From an uncultured Sanguibacteroides sp. (GTDB lineage Bacteria; Bacteroidota; Bacteroidia; Bacteroidales; Marinifilaceae): a stretch of DNA of 64,000 nt. The notes under the pieces were generated by a model. It ran no database searches. It saw nothing but the letters and a program-made list of their open reading frames with translations, and was not told the origin of the DNA. The DNA lies in assembly GCF_900543425.1 (NCBI RefSeq), contig NZ_UQRQ01000003.1, positions 1-64,000 of the forward strand, given 5' to 3'. Shown piece after piece: positions 33,939 to 42,196 of this stretch. The stretch's first letter is position 1. Every line of letters starts with the position of its first letter. A program made the position numbers and the translations under genes.

Positions 33939-35393
33939 ATGCAAAGAGCAGAATACACAAAAGATATTCAAAAGCAAAAGTTGGGGTACTTGTTACGCCA
34001 ACTTAGCTTTTTTACGTGTATATTCCTTTTCTTGCTACCAACAGGTTGTGCGACATGGTACCAGCGGACGGCCGAATTTCAATCTGCCGTTACAAGCGGC
34101 AATTTTGAGAAAGCAAACAAACTGCTGGCAAAAGACAAAAAGCAAGCCAACGGTAAAAACCGCATACTCTATTACCTGAACAAGGGTTATACGGAATTTA
34201 TGCTGGGCAACCACGAAGCCAGCAATCAAGCCTTCGAGACGGCCGAAATACTTACAGACGAACAAACCAAAAACCTATTCAACGAAGCGGCCGTTCTGGT
34301 CACTAACCCGGAAGCCAGACCTTATCATCCCGAGGACTTCGAGGTAATCATGATCAACTACTACAAAGCATTGAATTACCTCGAGATGAACGACATGGAG
34401 GGGGCTTTGGTGGAAGTCCGGAAAATCAATATAAAACTCAATCAATTAAACGATAAATATCCGGACAACAAAAATCGTTACCAGCAAGATGCTTTTGCTC
34501 ACCTATTGATGGGACTGATTTATGATGCCGCGGGGGACGTTAACAATGCCTTTATCGCTTACCGGAATGCCTACGAGGTATATCAATCCGACTACGTGAA
34601 AAATTTCGGGGTATATCCTCCCGAACAGTTGAAAAAAGACCTCCTCCGGACGGCTTATCGATGCGGTTTTACGGATGAATTGCGAAAATACGAAGAGACA
34701 TTTAATACGGCTTATACGCCTTCGGCGGATCCGGCTTATGGCGAATTAGTCTTTTTCTGGCTTAACGGATTCGGTCCCGTAAAATCAGAATGGAGTATCA
34801 ATTTTGCGAAACAAAAGCGGGGGGACGGGGCCATAGTCTTTTACAATCAAGAACTCGGACTCACTTTTCCCTTTTTTATCGGTAACCTGAACGATAACGA
34901 AAAGCAATCTTTAGCCGACCTTCAGGTTTTGCGGGTCGTGTTTCCCAAATACATGAAACGTAATCCACTCTATTCCAAAGGATCTATTAGCCTTTCCGGA
35001 CAAAATTACTCCTTCGAACTGGCAGAAGATATTAATGAAATCGCTTTCAAGACCTTACACGATCGCATGGTTCGGGAACTCTCCAACTCCCTGTTGCGAG
35101 TAGCCACTAAAAAGGGCATTGAATACGCGGCACGAAAACAAAATGAATGGTTGGGCTTTGCCGTCGGATTGGCCAACGCGATCACGGAAAAAGCAGATAC
35201 CCGTAACTGGCAGACACTTCCCTATTCCATCTATTATACCCGTGTTCCTCTCTCCTCGGGAGAAAACCGAATCGACCTCCGCTTCACCTCCAATAAAGCA
35301 GCCCCCCTTATTCAACCGATAACAATCGAAAGCCATTCCCGAAAAACCCATTTTCGCGTATTCCAAACCATGGATATACAGAACAACTATTAA
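33939..35393 (+). CDS. COG3014 family TPR-like lipoprotein
   Basis: A 484-residue lipoprotein. A charged N-terminus of about 20 residues precedes a hydrophobic stretch and lipobox PTGC near residue 37. Residues about 45-270 are helical and TPR-like (YYLNKGYTEFMLGNHEASNQ; NNAFIAYRNAYEVYQSDY). The C-terminal part is beta-rich. The family regularly neighbours LpoB-type lipoproteins, as here, but its own role is not established. A strong terminator follows. Confidence 0.85.
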   Translation: MQRAEYTKDIQKQKLGYLLRQLSFFTCIFLFLLPTGCATWYQRTAEFQSAVTSGNFEKANKLLAKDKKQANGKNRILYYLNKGYTEFMLGNHEASNQAFETAEILTDEQTKNLFNEAAVLVTNPEARPYHPEDFEVIMINYYKALNYLEMNDMEGALVEVRKINIKLNQLNDKYPDNKNRYQQDAFAHLLMGLIYDAAGDVNNAFIAYRNAYEVYQSDYVKNFGVYPPEQLKKDLLRTAYRCGFTDELRKYEETFNTAYTPSADPAYGELVFFWLNGFGPVKSEWSINFAKQKRGDGAIVFYNQELGLTFPFFIGNLNDNEKQSLADLQVLRVVFPKYMKRNPLYSKGSISLSGQNYSFELAEDINEIAFKTLHDRMVRELSNSLLRVATKKGIEYAARKQNEWLGFAVGLANAITEKADTRNWQTLPYSIYYTRVPLSSGENRIDLRFTSNKAAPLIQPITIESHSRKTHFRVFQTMDIQNNY

Positions 35394-35438
35394 AGATACT
35401 GCATAGAATTATTACGATAAATATTATTTTCTAAATTA

Positions 35439-35476
35439 AAAATGGGGTAAAACATCAGACAGCCTTACCCCATTTT
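35439..35476. terminator. Bidirectional terminator after the COG3014 gene
   Basis: AAAATGGGGTAA and TTACCCCATTTT form a perfect 12-bp stem with a 14-base loop between convergent genes. Confidence 0.85.
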
Positions 35477-35493
35477 CGTATAAATTCGAAAAA

Positions 35494-36867
35494 TTATTTC
35501 TTCATGATCTCTACAAAATAGTCGTAGAACAGAGGAATGGTGGTAATCCCGTTAAAGAATTGTTCCAAAGGATAGTTTTCATTCGGAGAATGAATAGCAT
35601 CCGATCCGAGACCGAATCCCATCAAAACGGACTTTATACCCAACACTTCTTCAAAAGTGGCAATAATCGGAATACTACCACCTGAACGTACCGGAACCGG
35701 CATTTTACCGTACACCTGCTCATAAGCTTTTTCGGCAGCTTTATAAGCCGGAAGGTCTATCGGACATACATAAGAAGGTCCTCCGTGCAGGTATTCCACC
35801 TTCACCGTTACATAATCCGGAGCGATCGATTCAAAATACTCTTTGAAAAGCTTGGCGATCTTTTCATGTTTTTGATTGGGTACCAAACGACAACTGATTT
35901 TAGCATAAGCTTTGGAAGGCAATACCGTTTTGGCTCCTTCTCCCGTGTAACCTCCCCAGATACCGCACACGTCGAAAGTAGGACGGATTCCCGTACGTTC
36001 GTTGGTCGTGTATCCCTCTTCACCTTTCACCTCTCTGATTCCCAAGGACTCCTTATATTTTTCCAGGTCAAACGGGGCTTTCGCCATCTTAGCTCTCTCC
36101 TCGGCACTCACTTCCAGTACATCGTCATAGAATCCCGGAATCGTAATATGCCCTTTGTCGTCCTGCATATCGGCTATCATCTTACAAAGCACGTTAATCG
36201 GATTTGCCACGGCCCCACCGAAGATTCCGGAATGCAAATCGGCATTCGGTCCGGTAACCTCCACCTGCCAATAAGCCAATCCCCGTAAGCCGGTCGTGAT
36301 AGAAGGGATATCCCTGGCAATCATACTTGTATCGGAAACCAGGATAACGTCGGCTTTCAACATATCCTTATGCTCCCGGCAGAACTTAGGCAAACTCGGG
36401 GAACCGATCTCCTCTTCTCCCTCGATCATAAATTTCACGTTACATTTCAACTTTCCGGTCTTCACCATATATTCGAATGCCTTGGCATGCATGAAAGATT
36501 GCCCTTTGTCGTCATCCGATCCGCGAGCCCAAATCTTCCCGTCCTTAATTACCGGCTCAAAAGGTTTCGTATTCCATAAATCAATGGGATCTACCGGCAT
36601 AACATCCATATGCCCATACACTAATACCGTGGGAAGGGAGGGATCTATTATCTTTTCGCCATAGGCTACCGGATTTCCTTCGGTTTCATACACTTCTGCC
36701 CGGTCCGCTCCGGCTGCCAGCATCAACTTCGTCCATTGTTCAGCACAGCGATACATGTCCGGTTTATGTTCTGCCAATGAAGAGATTGACGGGATACGAA
36801 TCAATTCAAAAAGTTCATTTAAAAAACGCTCTTTGTTTTCCTCGATGTAATTTTTGATAGCTTCCAT
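35494..36867 (-). CDS. M20 family dipeptidase (carnosinase/CNDP type)
   Basis: A 457-residue cytosolic zinc peptidase. Metal and catalytic residues are in VYGHMDVMPVD, ARGSDDDKGQ and the EGEEEIGSP motif. The lid domain (about residues 190-370) and the second metal site near the C-terminus (GFGLGSDAIHSPNE) complete the fold. It hydrolyses dipeptides or small amino-acid conjugates. It has no operon partner. Confidence 0.93.
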   Translation of the reverse strand: MEAIKNYIEENKERFLNELFELIRIPSISSLAEHKPDMYRCAEQWTKLMLAAGADRAEVYETEGNPVAYGEKIIDPSLPTVLVYGHMDVMPVDPIDLWNTKPFEPVIKDGKIWARGSDDDKGQSFMHAKAFEYMVKTGKLKCNVKFMIEGEEEIGSPSLPKFCREHKDMLKADVILVSDTSMIARDIPSITTGLRGLAYWQVEVTGPNADLHSGIFGGAVANPINVLCKMIADMQDDKGHITIPGFYDDVLEVSAEERAKMAKAPFDLEKYKESLGIREVKGEEGYTTNERTGIRPTFDVCGIWGGYTGEGAKTVLPSKAYAKISCRLVPNQKHEKIAKLFKEYFESIAPDYVTVKVEYLHGGPSYVCPIDLPAYKAAEKAYEQVYGKMPVPVRSGGSIPIIATFEEVLGIKSVLMGFGLGSDAIHSPNENYPLEQFFNGITTIPLFYDYFVEIMKK

Positions 36868-36993
36868 TTAATTTACATATTATATTAATAATTGATTGAT
36901 TTATCACTTTACGGTGGTAAATATAACAAAAACAAATGAAAAGAAAGGAATGAATAATTTCCAAAATCAATACTTAGTTTTCGATTAATTTCA

Positions 36994-37001
36994 TACTTTT
37001 G
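36994..37001 (+). promoter_or_regulatory. -7 promoter box of prs
   Basis: TACTTTTG fits TAnnTTTG and lies 29 bases before the prs ATG. Confidence 0.6.
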
Positions 37002-37030
37002 CCAAGTGTTTCAACTAAGAATTAAAATCT

Positions 37031-37969
37031 ATGCCAAATTTTCCCGAAATTAAAGTTTTCGCCGGAGAACAGAGTACCTATCTCGCCGATAGCATCGCTC
37101 ATTCTTTAGGGCTTGAACTTGGTAAAAAGAGTTTTACGAAATTCAGTGACGGAGAATTCGTCACTTCTTTCGATGAAACGGTGAGAGGTGAGCATGTATA
37201 TATCGTTCAATCTACCTTCCCGCCAAGTGATAATCTCATGGAATTACTTTTAATGATCGATGCAGCCAAGAGGGCGTCAGCTTACAAGGTTATTGCGGTA
37301 ATTCCTTACTTCGGTTTTGCCCGTCAGGATCGAAAAGACAAACCGCGTGTAGCGATCGGAGCTAAATTAGTAGCCAATATGCTCCAGGCTGCCGGTGTAG
37401 ATCGAATCATCACGATGGACCTCCACGCGGATCAGATTCAAGGTTTCTTCGACATCCCGGTAGATCACCTGTACGGTTCTACCGTTCTGGTTCCATACAT
37501 CAAATCATTGGGGTTAAGAGATCTGTCCATCGCTTCTCCCGACATCGGGGGTGCCAAAAGAGCTAACTCTTGGGCAAAACATTTTGATTCGGGCCTGATC
37601 ATCTGTCACAAAACCCGGATCAGAGCCAACGAAGTTGCCGATATGAAGGTAATCGGAGACGTAGAGGGCAAAAACATTATCGTGGTCGATGACATGATCG
37701 ATACGGCAGGAACTATCTGTAAAGCCGCCGATATGTTGGTTGACAAAGGTGCTGCCAGCGTACGCGCTGTCGCAACCCACGCGGTACTTTCCGGTAAGGC
37801 ATATGAAAACATCGAAAAATCCAAACTGACGGAGATCATTTTCACGGATTCTATTCCGCAAAAACAAGCCTGCTCCAAAATTAGGGTTTTACCGATCGCC
37901 CCGATGTTTGCCGACACGATCCGCAACATCTACGAACATAAATCCATCAGCGACAGTTTTATCATGTAA
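37031..37969 (+). CDS. prs: Ribose-phosphate pyrophosphokinase
   Basis: Makes PRPP from ribose 5-phosphate and ATP for nucleotides, histidine, tryptophan and NAD. The 312-residue length is normal. Seen motifs: FSDGE near residue 39, the flexible loop FGFARQDRKDKPR, the DLHADQIQGFF segment, and the PRPP-binding VDDMIDTAGT. It is monocistronic with its own promoter box and a strong terminator. Confidence 0.97.
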   Translation: MPNFPEIKVFAGEQSTYLADSIAHSLGLELGKKSFTKFSDGEFVTSFDETVRGEHVYIVQSTFPPSDNLMELLLMIDAAKRASAYKVIAVIPYFGFARQDRKDKPRVAIGAKLVANMLQAAGVDRIITMDLHADQIQGFFDIPVDHLYGSTVLVPYIKSLGLRDLSIASPDIGGAKRANSWAKHFDSGLIICHKTRIRANEVADMKVIGDVEGKNIIVVDDMIDTAGTICKAADMLVDKGAASVRAVATHAVLSGKAYENIEKSKLTEIIFTDSIPQKQACSKIRVLPIAPMFADTIRNIYEHKSISDSFIM

Positions 37970-37989
37970 GTTGTCTGAAAACAAAAATA

Positions 37990-38022
37990 AAAACTGCCCG
38001 GTTTATGACCGGGCAGTTTTGT
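37990..38022. terminator. Bidirectional terminator between prs and the SanA-like gene
   Basis: AAAACTGCCCGGT and ACCGGGCAGTTTT form a perfect 13-bp stem with a five-base loop. Confidence 0.9.
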
Positions 38023-38042
38023 TATTGATATCCTCGTACCTG

Positions 38043-38684
38043 TCAGGAAATTGTTATAGGTTCTCCCAAATGGCGGGGTTCTTTACCGAACAAAAGGTCG
38101 ACAAACACTTTTACCCGGGCTAAAAGTTCACGCGTATTGGTTTTTAATCCGCTATAGGCATCCACGTCCGTAGCGTTAAACCCGACAGCCTCTATACCGT
38201 TATATTTGGCTATATACAGAGCCCGTTCATTATGAAAACGTTGAGAAATAATCGTAATACGAGTTTGCCCGAATACTTTTTTAGCCCTTACGACGGAGTC
38301 CAACGTACGAATCCCCGCAAAATCCATCACGATGACACTATCCGGAACTCCTTTTGCCAATAGAGCTTTCCGCATCTCTATCGGTTCATTATAATTCAGT
38401 TGCCTATTGTCTCCGCTCACCAAAACACGCTCGATTTTTCCATGGAGATACAAAGAAACGGCTGCTTCAATACGATAATCAAAATACCGGTTTGCCTTTC
38501 CTCCCTTAAGTTTCGGGGAAGTCCCCAATAACAACCCCACTCGATTCGCCGGAATCTCTATGACATTCCCGTATACCCGCCCTTTTGCCGACTTTTCGAT
38601 GATCCAATTACACGCAAGAATACTACCCGTTATCAATAAGAGTACTATCAAAAAACAAAATCCCAATCGTTTAGTCCAGCTCAT
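38043..38684 (-). CDS. SanA/YdcF family (DUF218) membrane-anchored protein
   Basis: A 213-residue protein with one N-terminal membrane helix (LGFCFLIVLLLITGSILACN) and a DUF218 domain (VGLLLGTSPKLKGGKANRYF; RVLVSGDN; TLDSVVRAKKVFG; ITIISQRFHNERALYIA). E. coli SanA affects vancomycin exclusion at high temperature, and the domain is thought to act on envelope intermediates. The precise role is unknown. Confidence 0.9.
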   Translation of the reverse strand: MSWTKRLGFCFLIVLLLITGSILACNWIIEKSAKGRVYGNVIEIPANRVGLLLGTSPKLKGGKANRYFDYRIEAAVSLYLHGKIERVLVSGDNRQLNYNEPIEMRKALLAKGVPDSVIVMDFAGIRTLDSVVRAKKVFGQTRITIISQRFHNERALYIAKYNGIEAVGFNATDVDAYSGLKTNTRELLARVKVFVDLLFGKEPRHLGEPITIS

Positions 38685-38811
38685 AGTACAAAGTTTACGA
38701 ACAATATTTGTCTATCCCGACCAAAATTAAACATATATTTTCACGAAACAAAGGTTATATAAAACTTATATTCTCCTTTTTCCGTATAAACAATTATAAT
38801 AATTATAAATT

Positions 38812-39531
38812 ATGAAAACAATATTACACAAAGCAGCAACAAGAGGTTATTTCGACCATGGTTGGTTGAAAACTCATCATACATTCAGTTTCGCAGATTA
38901 CTACGATCCGGAAAGAGTCAATTTCGGAGCTCTGCGGGTTTTGAATGACGATAAAATTGCGGGAGGAACCGGTTTCGGTTTGCATCCACACCAGAACATG
39001 GAAGTTGTTTCCATTCCTTTGAAAGGAGCCTTGGAACACAAAGACAGTCTGGGACACACCTCCGTCATAAAGGAAGGAGAGATTCAGGCGATGAGTGCCG
39101 GGACCGGCATTCGTCATAGCGAATACAATAAAAACAGCGATACCCCCACTGAATTCTTACAGATATGGGTTATTCCGGATCGAATGAACGTGTCCCCGAG
39201 ATATGAAAACGCCATTATTGCCGATTTACTCAAGAAAAACGAAATCACGGAAATCGTTTCTCCCTATCCCGGCAATGGTAAAGGATTATGGATACATCAA
39301 CAAGCCTGGTTTTCCATCGGGGAGTTGGAGAAAAATACATTACAAGGTTATAAATTAAAATCGCCCAACAGTTTAGGTGTTTATGCCTTCATCATCGAAG
39401 GGAAAGCCACGGTCGCGGGGCAAGAACTGGACAAACGGGACGGATTGGGCATATACGACACGGAGAGCTTTGAAATCAAAGCAAACGAACATACCAGAAT
39501 CCTGCTCATAGAGGTTCCGCCATACAACTAA
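38812..39531 (+). CDS. Pirin family protein
   Basis: A 239-residue two-domain cupin. The iron-binding set of pirins is intact in the N-terminal cupin: H58 and H60 in LHPHQNMEV, and H102 and E104 in GIRHSEYN. Some relatives are quercetin dioxygenases and others are regulators. No functional partner is adjacent, so I infer no substrate. Confidence 0.93.
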   Translation: MKTILHKAATRGYFDHGWLKTHHTFSFADYYDPERVNFGALRVLNDDKIAGGTGFGLHPHQNMEVVSIPLKGALEHKDSLGHTSVIKEGEIQAMSAGTGIRHSEYNKNSDTPTEFLQIWVIPDRMNVSPRYENAIIADLLKKNEITEIVSPYPGNGKGLWIHQQAWFSIGELEKNTLQGYKLKSPNSLGVYAFIIEGKATVAGQELDKRDGLGIYDTESFEIKANEHTRILLIEVPPYN

Positions 39532-39570
39532 ACAAACTGTAAATTTTAGGCTTACGATTAGGACTTTGTA

Positions 39571-39635
39571 TTCTGTAATGAAGAAATTTAGTGATCGGGA
39601 GATTGATTCGGATCACTAAATTTTTAATTACAGAA
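39571..39635. repeat. Long hairpin of the dispersed repeat family after the pirin gene
   Basis: The left arm TTCTGTAAT plus AAATTTAGTGATC pairs with the right arm GATCACTAAATTT plus ATTACAGAA, giving about 22 pairs around a 14-base loop. This is the best-preserved hairpin of the family in the window. Confidence 0.75.
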
Positions 39636-39716
39636 TCTTAAATTTTCAAACCGCAATAAGATCATTTACCATTCAAAAATACCGGGTCATTCCCTCCATT
39701 TTTTAATAAAACATCC

Positions 39717-39724
39717 TACTTTTG
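39717..39724 (+). promoter_or_regulatory. -7 promoter box of the VIT1-family gene
   Basis: TACTTTTG fits TAnnTTTG and lies 30 bases before the ATG. Confidence 0.55.
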
Positions 39725-39754
39725 CTGTCTAAAAACTTATAAATTTATTCCGGT

Positions 39755-40618
39755 ATGACTCCGAAAGAAATAAAACAGTTAATCGCCTTTCAGGTCAATG
39801 AGGCGACAGAAAATATCATCTACCGACGTTTAGCAAAAAATCAGAAAAAAGAACACAACCGAAATGTATTGGAAGGACTTTCTCAAGAAGAAGCAAGGCA
39901 TTACCATACCCTCCAAAAATTTACCAACAGAACTCCCGGCCCCAATCGTTGGCGAATATTCTGGTACGTGACCATCGCACGTCTGTTTGGCTTAACCTTC
40001 GGAATCAAGCTAATGGAAAAAGGAGAAGTCCACGCCCAACTCTCCTACCGCCAATGGGAAGAGATCGAAGACTTACAGGTCATGGCAAAGGAGGAAGAAG
40101 AACATGAAAACAAGTTGATTTCCTTAATCGACGAAGAGGGACTCAACTATATGAGTGCCGTCGTTTTAGGCTTAAACGATGCCCTGGTGGAATTCACGGG
40201 AGCATTAGCCGGTTACACCTTTGCCTTGCAACACCCCAAGCTGGTTGCCCTTACCGGAGGGATCACGGGTATTGCCGCCGCTCTCTCCATGGCAGCCTCG
40301 GAGTATCTCTCTACCCGGGCCGATAACGACGGAAAGAATGCTATTAAAGCTTCCGTTTATACCGGTATTGCTTACATCGTCACGGTCATAGCGTTGATTC
40401 TTCCATTCGTTCTCATGCAGAATGTTTACTGGGCATTAGGAGTCTGCTTACTCAGTGCTCTAATGATCATTGCCGTGTTCAATTATTATTACTCTATTGT
40501 CCGTTCCGAAAAGTTTCGGCATCGGTTTGCAGAAATGGCAATCATCAGCCTCGGTATCGCCGCTATTAGTTTCGGCATCGGCTATGCCTTACGGGTATTT
40601 ACCGGAATAGAATTATAA
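39755..40618 (+). CDS. Ferritin-like/VIT1 family metal transporter
   Basis: A 287-residue fusion. Residues 1-135 are a ferritin-like helical domain with acidic and histidine ligands (EATENIIYRRL, EEARHYHTL, EEEEHENKLI). Residues 140-287 are a CCC1/VIT1 membrane domain with about five helices (SAVVLGLNDALVEFTGALAG is typical). Relatives move iron or manganese out of the cytosol. Its last 37 bases overlap the end of the convergent symporter gene. Confidence 0.9.
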   Translation: MTPKEIKQLIAFQVNEATENIIYRRLAKNQKKEHNRNVLEGLSQEEARHYHTLQKFTNRTPGPNRWRIFWYVTIARLFGLTFGIKLMEKGEVHAQLSYRQWEEIEDLQVMAKEEEEHENKLISLIDEEGLNYMSAVVLGLNDALVEFTGALAGYTFALQHPKLVALTGGITGIAAALSMAASEYLSTRADNDGKNAIKASVYTGIAYIVTVIALILPFVLMQNVYWALGVCLLSALMIIAVFNYYYSIVRSEKFRHRFAEMAIISLGIAAISFGIGYALRVFTGIEL

Positions 40619-42060
40619 GTCTCTGATTTCCTCTTCCGGATCAGCCATAACCCGATGTAGCACAATAAACCGTTAAGCAAAAGTATTTCAAACCCGAAAC
40701 GATACCCGAAAAGAAGTTGTTCGGAGTAACAATTGATTCCATAGGAGAGCAGCGGAGAGAGCAGACAGACCCAGGGCAAACAGGCCTCTTTCACGGCGTA
40801 TTTCGTTGTTAACCCGAAAGTAAACAACCCCAATATGGGACCGTAGGTATACCCCACGGCTTTTAACACCGCCGAAACCACGCTACTGTTGTTCAACTCC
40901 CTGAAAAGGATCACGACCAAGCACATCAGTAAAGAAAAAAACACGTGTACCGTCATCCGTTTACGTCGTTGGGTCGTGTCCTGAGGCGTCAGCTTTAAGA
41001 AATCGATACAAAAGGAGGTCGTCAGCGCCGTTAACGAAGAATCGACGGAGGAATAAGCGGCAGCCGTGATCCCCAACAGAAAAAACAAAGCGGCAATTGC
41101 CCCGAAATAATTCAAAGACAAAAACGGGAAAAGATCATCCGATTTTTCAGGGAGGCCGATTCCGTTTATACCGGCATACAGATAAAGCAAAGCGCCCAAA
41201 AAGAGAAAAAGAAGATTCGTGATCAAAAACAAAAAGGAGAAAGAAAACATATTGATTTTACAATCCCGTAATGTTTTGCACGTCAAGCTTTTTTGCATCA
41301 TATTCTGATCTAATCCATTAATAGATACAGTGATCGCTATCCCCGCCAGAAACTGTTTCCAAACATTATGGCTCGACCTCCAATCCCAATCGAAGACCCG
41401 GGAGAAAGAGCTCTCTTTCACTCTTTCGACAGCAGTCAAAAAGCTAAAATCCAAAGCCCGGTTAATGACACAAATAGTTAAAACCACGGACACCAACATA
41501 AAAACAGTCTGTAACGTATCCGTCCAGACAATCGTCTTTATCCCTCCCCGCACCGTGTATATCCATACCAATCCGATCGTAATAAACACGGTCACCGAAA
41601 AGGGGATACCCATCGCGTTGAAAAGCGCCAGCTGCAATACCCCGACCACGAGAAATAAACGGAAAGAGGCTCCTAAAAGCTGGGATATGATGAAGAAAAA
41701 AGATCCCGTCAATCGGGCCTTTTCTCCAAAACGGTCTCCTAACCAAGAATAAATAGAGATCAGGTTCAAGCGATAAAACAGGGGTAAAAGCACAATCCCG
41801 ATAATAACATATCCCACGCAATTTCCCATTACCAACGTCAAATAAGTCCAATCGCTATTACCCACTTCTCCCGGAATGGAGATAAACGTAACTCCGGACA
41901 GAGAAGTCCCGACCATGCCGAAAGCCACCAGATACCAGGGAGAGTTCCGGTTTGCCGTAAAAAAAGATTCGCTATTTAATTTACGGGTCGTAAAAAAACC
42001 GATAATAATCAACAAAACGAAATAGGACAAGAGAATTGTCAATATCACACCCGACGTCAT
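40582..42060 (-). CDS. Sodium:solute symporter (SSS family)
   Basis: A 492-residue membrane protein with about 13 helices and the SSSF core, including SWLGDRFG near residue 105, YTVRGGIKTIVWTDTLQ, and the sodium-site segment GITAAAYSSVDSSLTALTTS. The solute is unknown; sialic acid, sugars or amino acids are all possible. The 3' end overlaps the VIT1-family gene by 37 bases, so the two messages are antisense there. Confidence 0.92.
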   Translation of the reverse strand: MTSGVILTILLSYFVLLIIIGFFTTRKLNSESFFTANRNSPWYLVAFGMVGTSLSGVTFISIPGEVGNSDWTYLTLVMGNCVGYVIIGIVLLPLFYRLNLISIYSWLGDRFGEKARLTGSFFFIISQLLGASFRLFLVVGVLQLALFNAMGIPFSVTVFITIGLVWIYTVRGGIKTIVWTDTLQTVFMLVSVVLTICVINRALDFSFLTAVERVKESSFSRVFDWDWRSSHNVWKQFLAGIAITVSINGLDQNMMQKSLTCKTLRDCKINMFSFSFLFLITNLLFLFLGALLYLYAGINGIGLPEKSDDLFPFLSLNYFGAIAALFFLLGITAAAYSSVDSSLTALTTSFCIDFLKLTPQDTTQRRKRMTVHVFFSLLMCLVVILFRELNNSSVVSAVLKAVGYTYGPILGLFTFGLTTKYAVKEACLPWVCLLSPLLSYGINCYSEQLLFGYRFGFEILLLNGLLCYIGLWLIRKRKSETYNSIPVNTRKA

Positions 42061-42145
42061 TTGAAATAAATTTGTATTTTGACAAAACTACGAAATAATT
42101 AAAAATTGAAAGTTGAAAATTGAAAATTTATTCTTGTAAGTTTTA

Positions 42146-42153
42146 TATCTTTG
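42146..42153 (+). promoter_or_regulatory. -7 promoter box of leuS
   Basis: TATCTTTG fits TAnnTTTG and lies 43 bases before the leuS ATG. The DNA on either side carries repeat words (GAAAATTGAAAATT; AATCAAAAATCG). Confidence 0.6.
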
Positions 42154-42196
42154 CCTGCTAATCAAAAATCGTAAATCTTAAATCATTCATACAGAT

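Noticed and set aside
35785..36288. Long plus-strand frame antisense to the M20 dipeptidase
   Set aside because: It is a shadow frame of a strongly conserved enzyme gene, with no promoter box and no recognisable domain.
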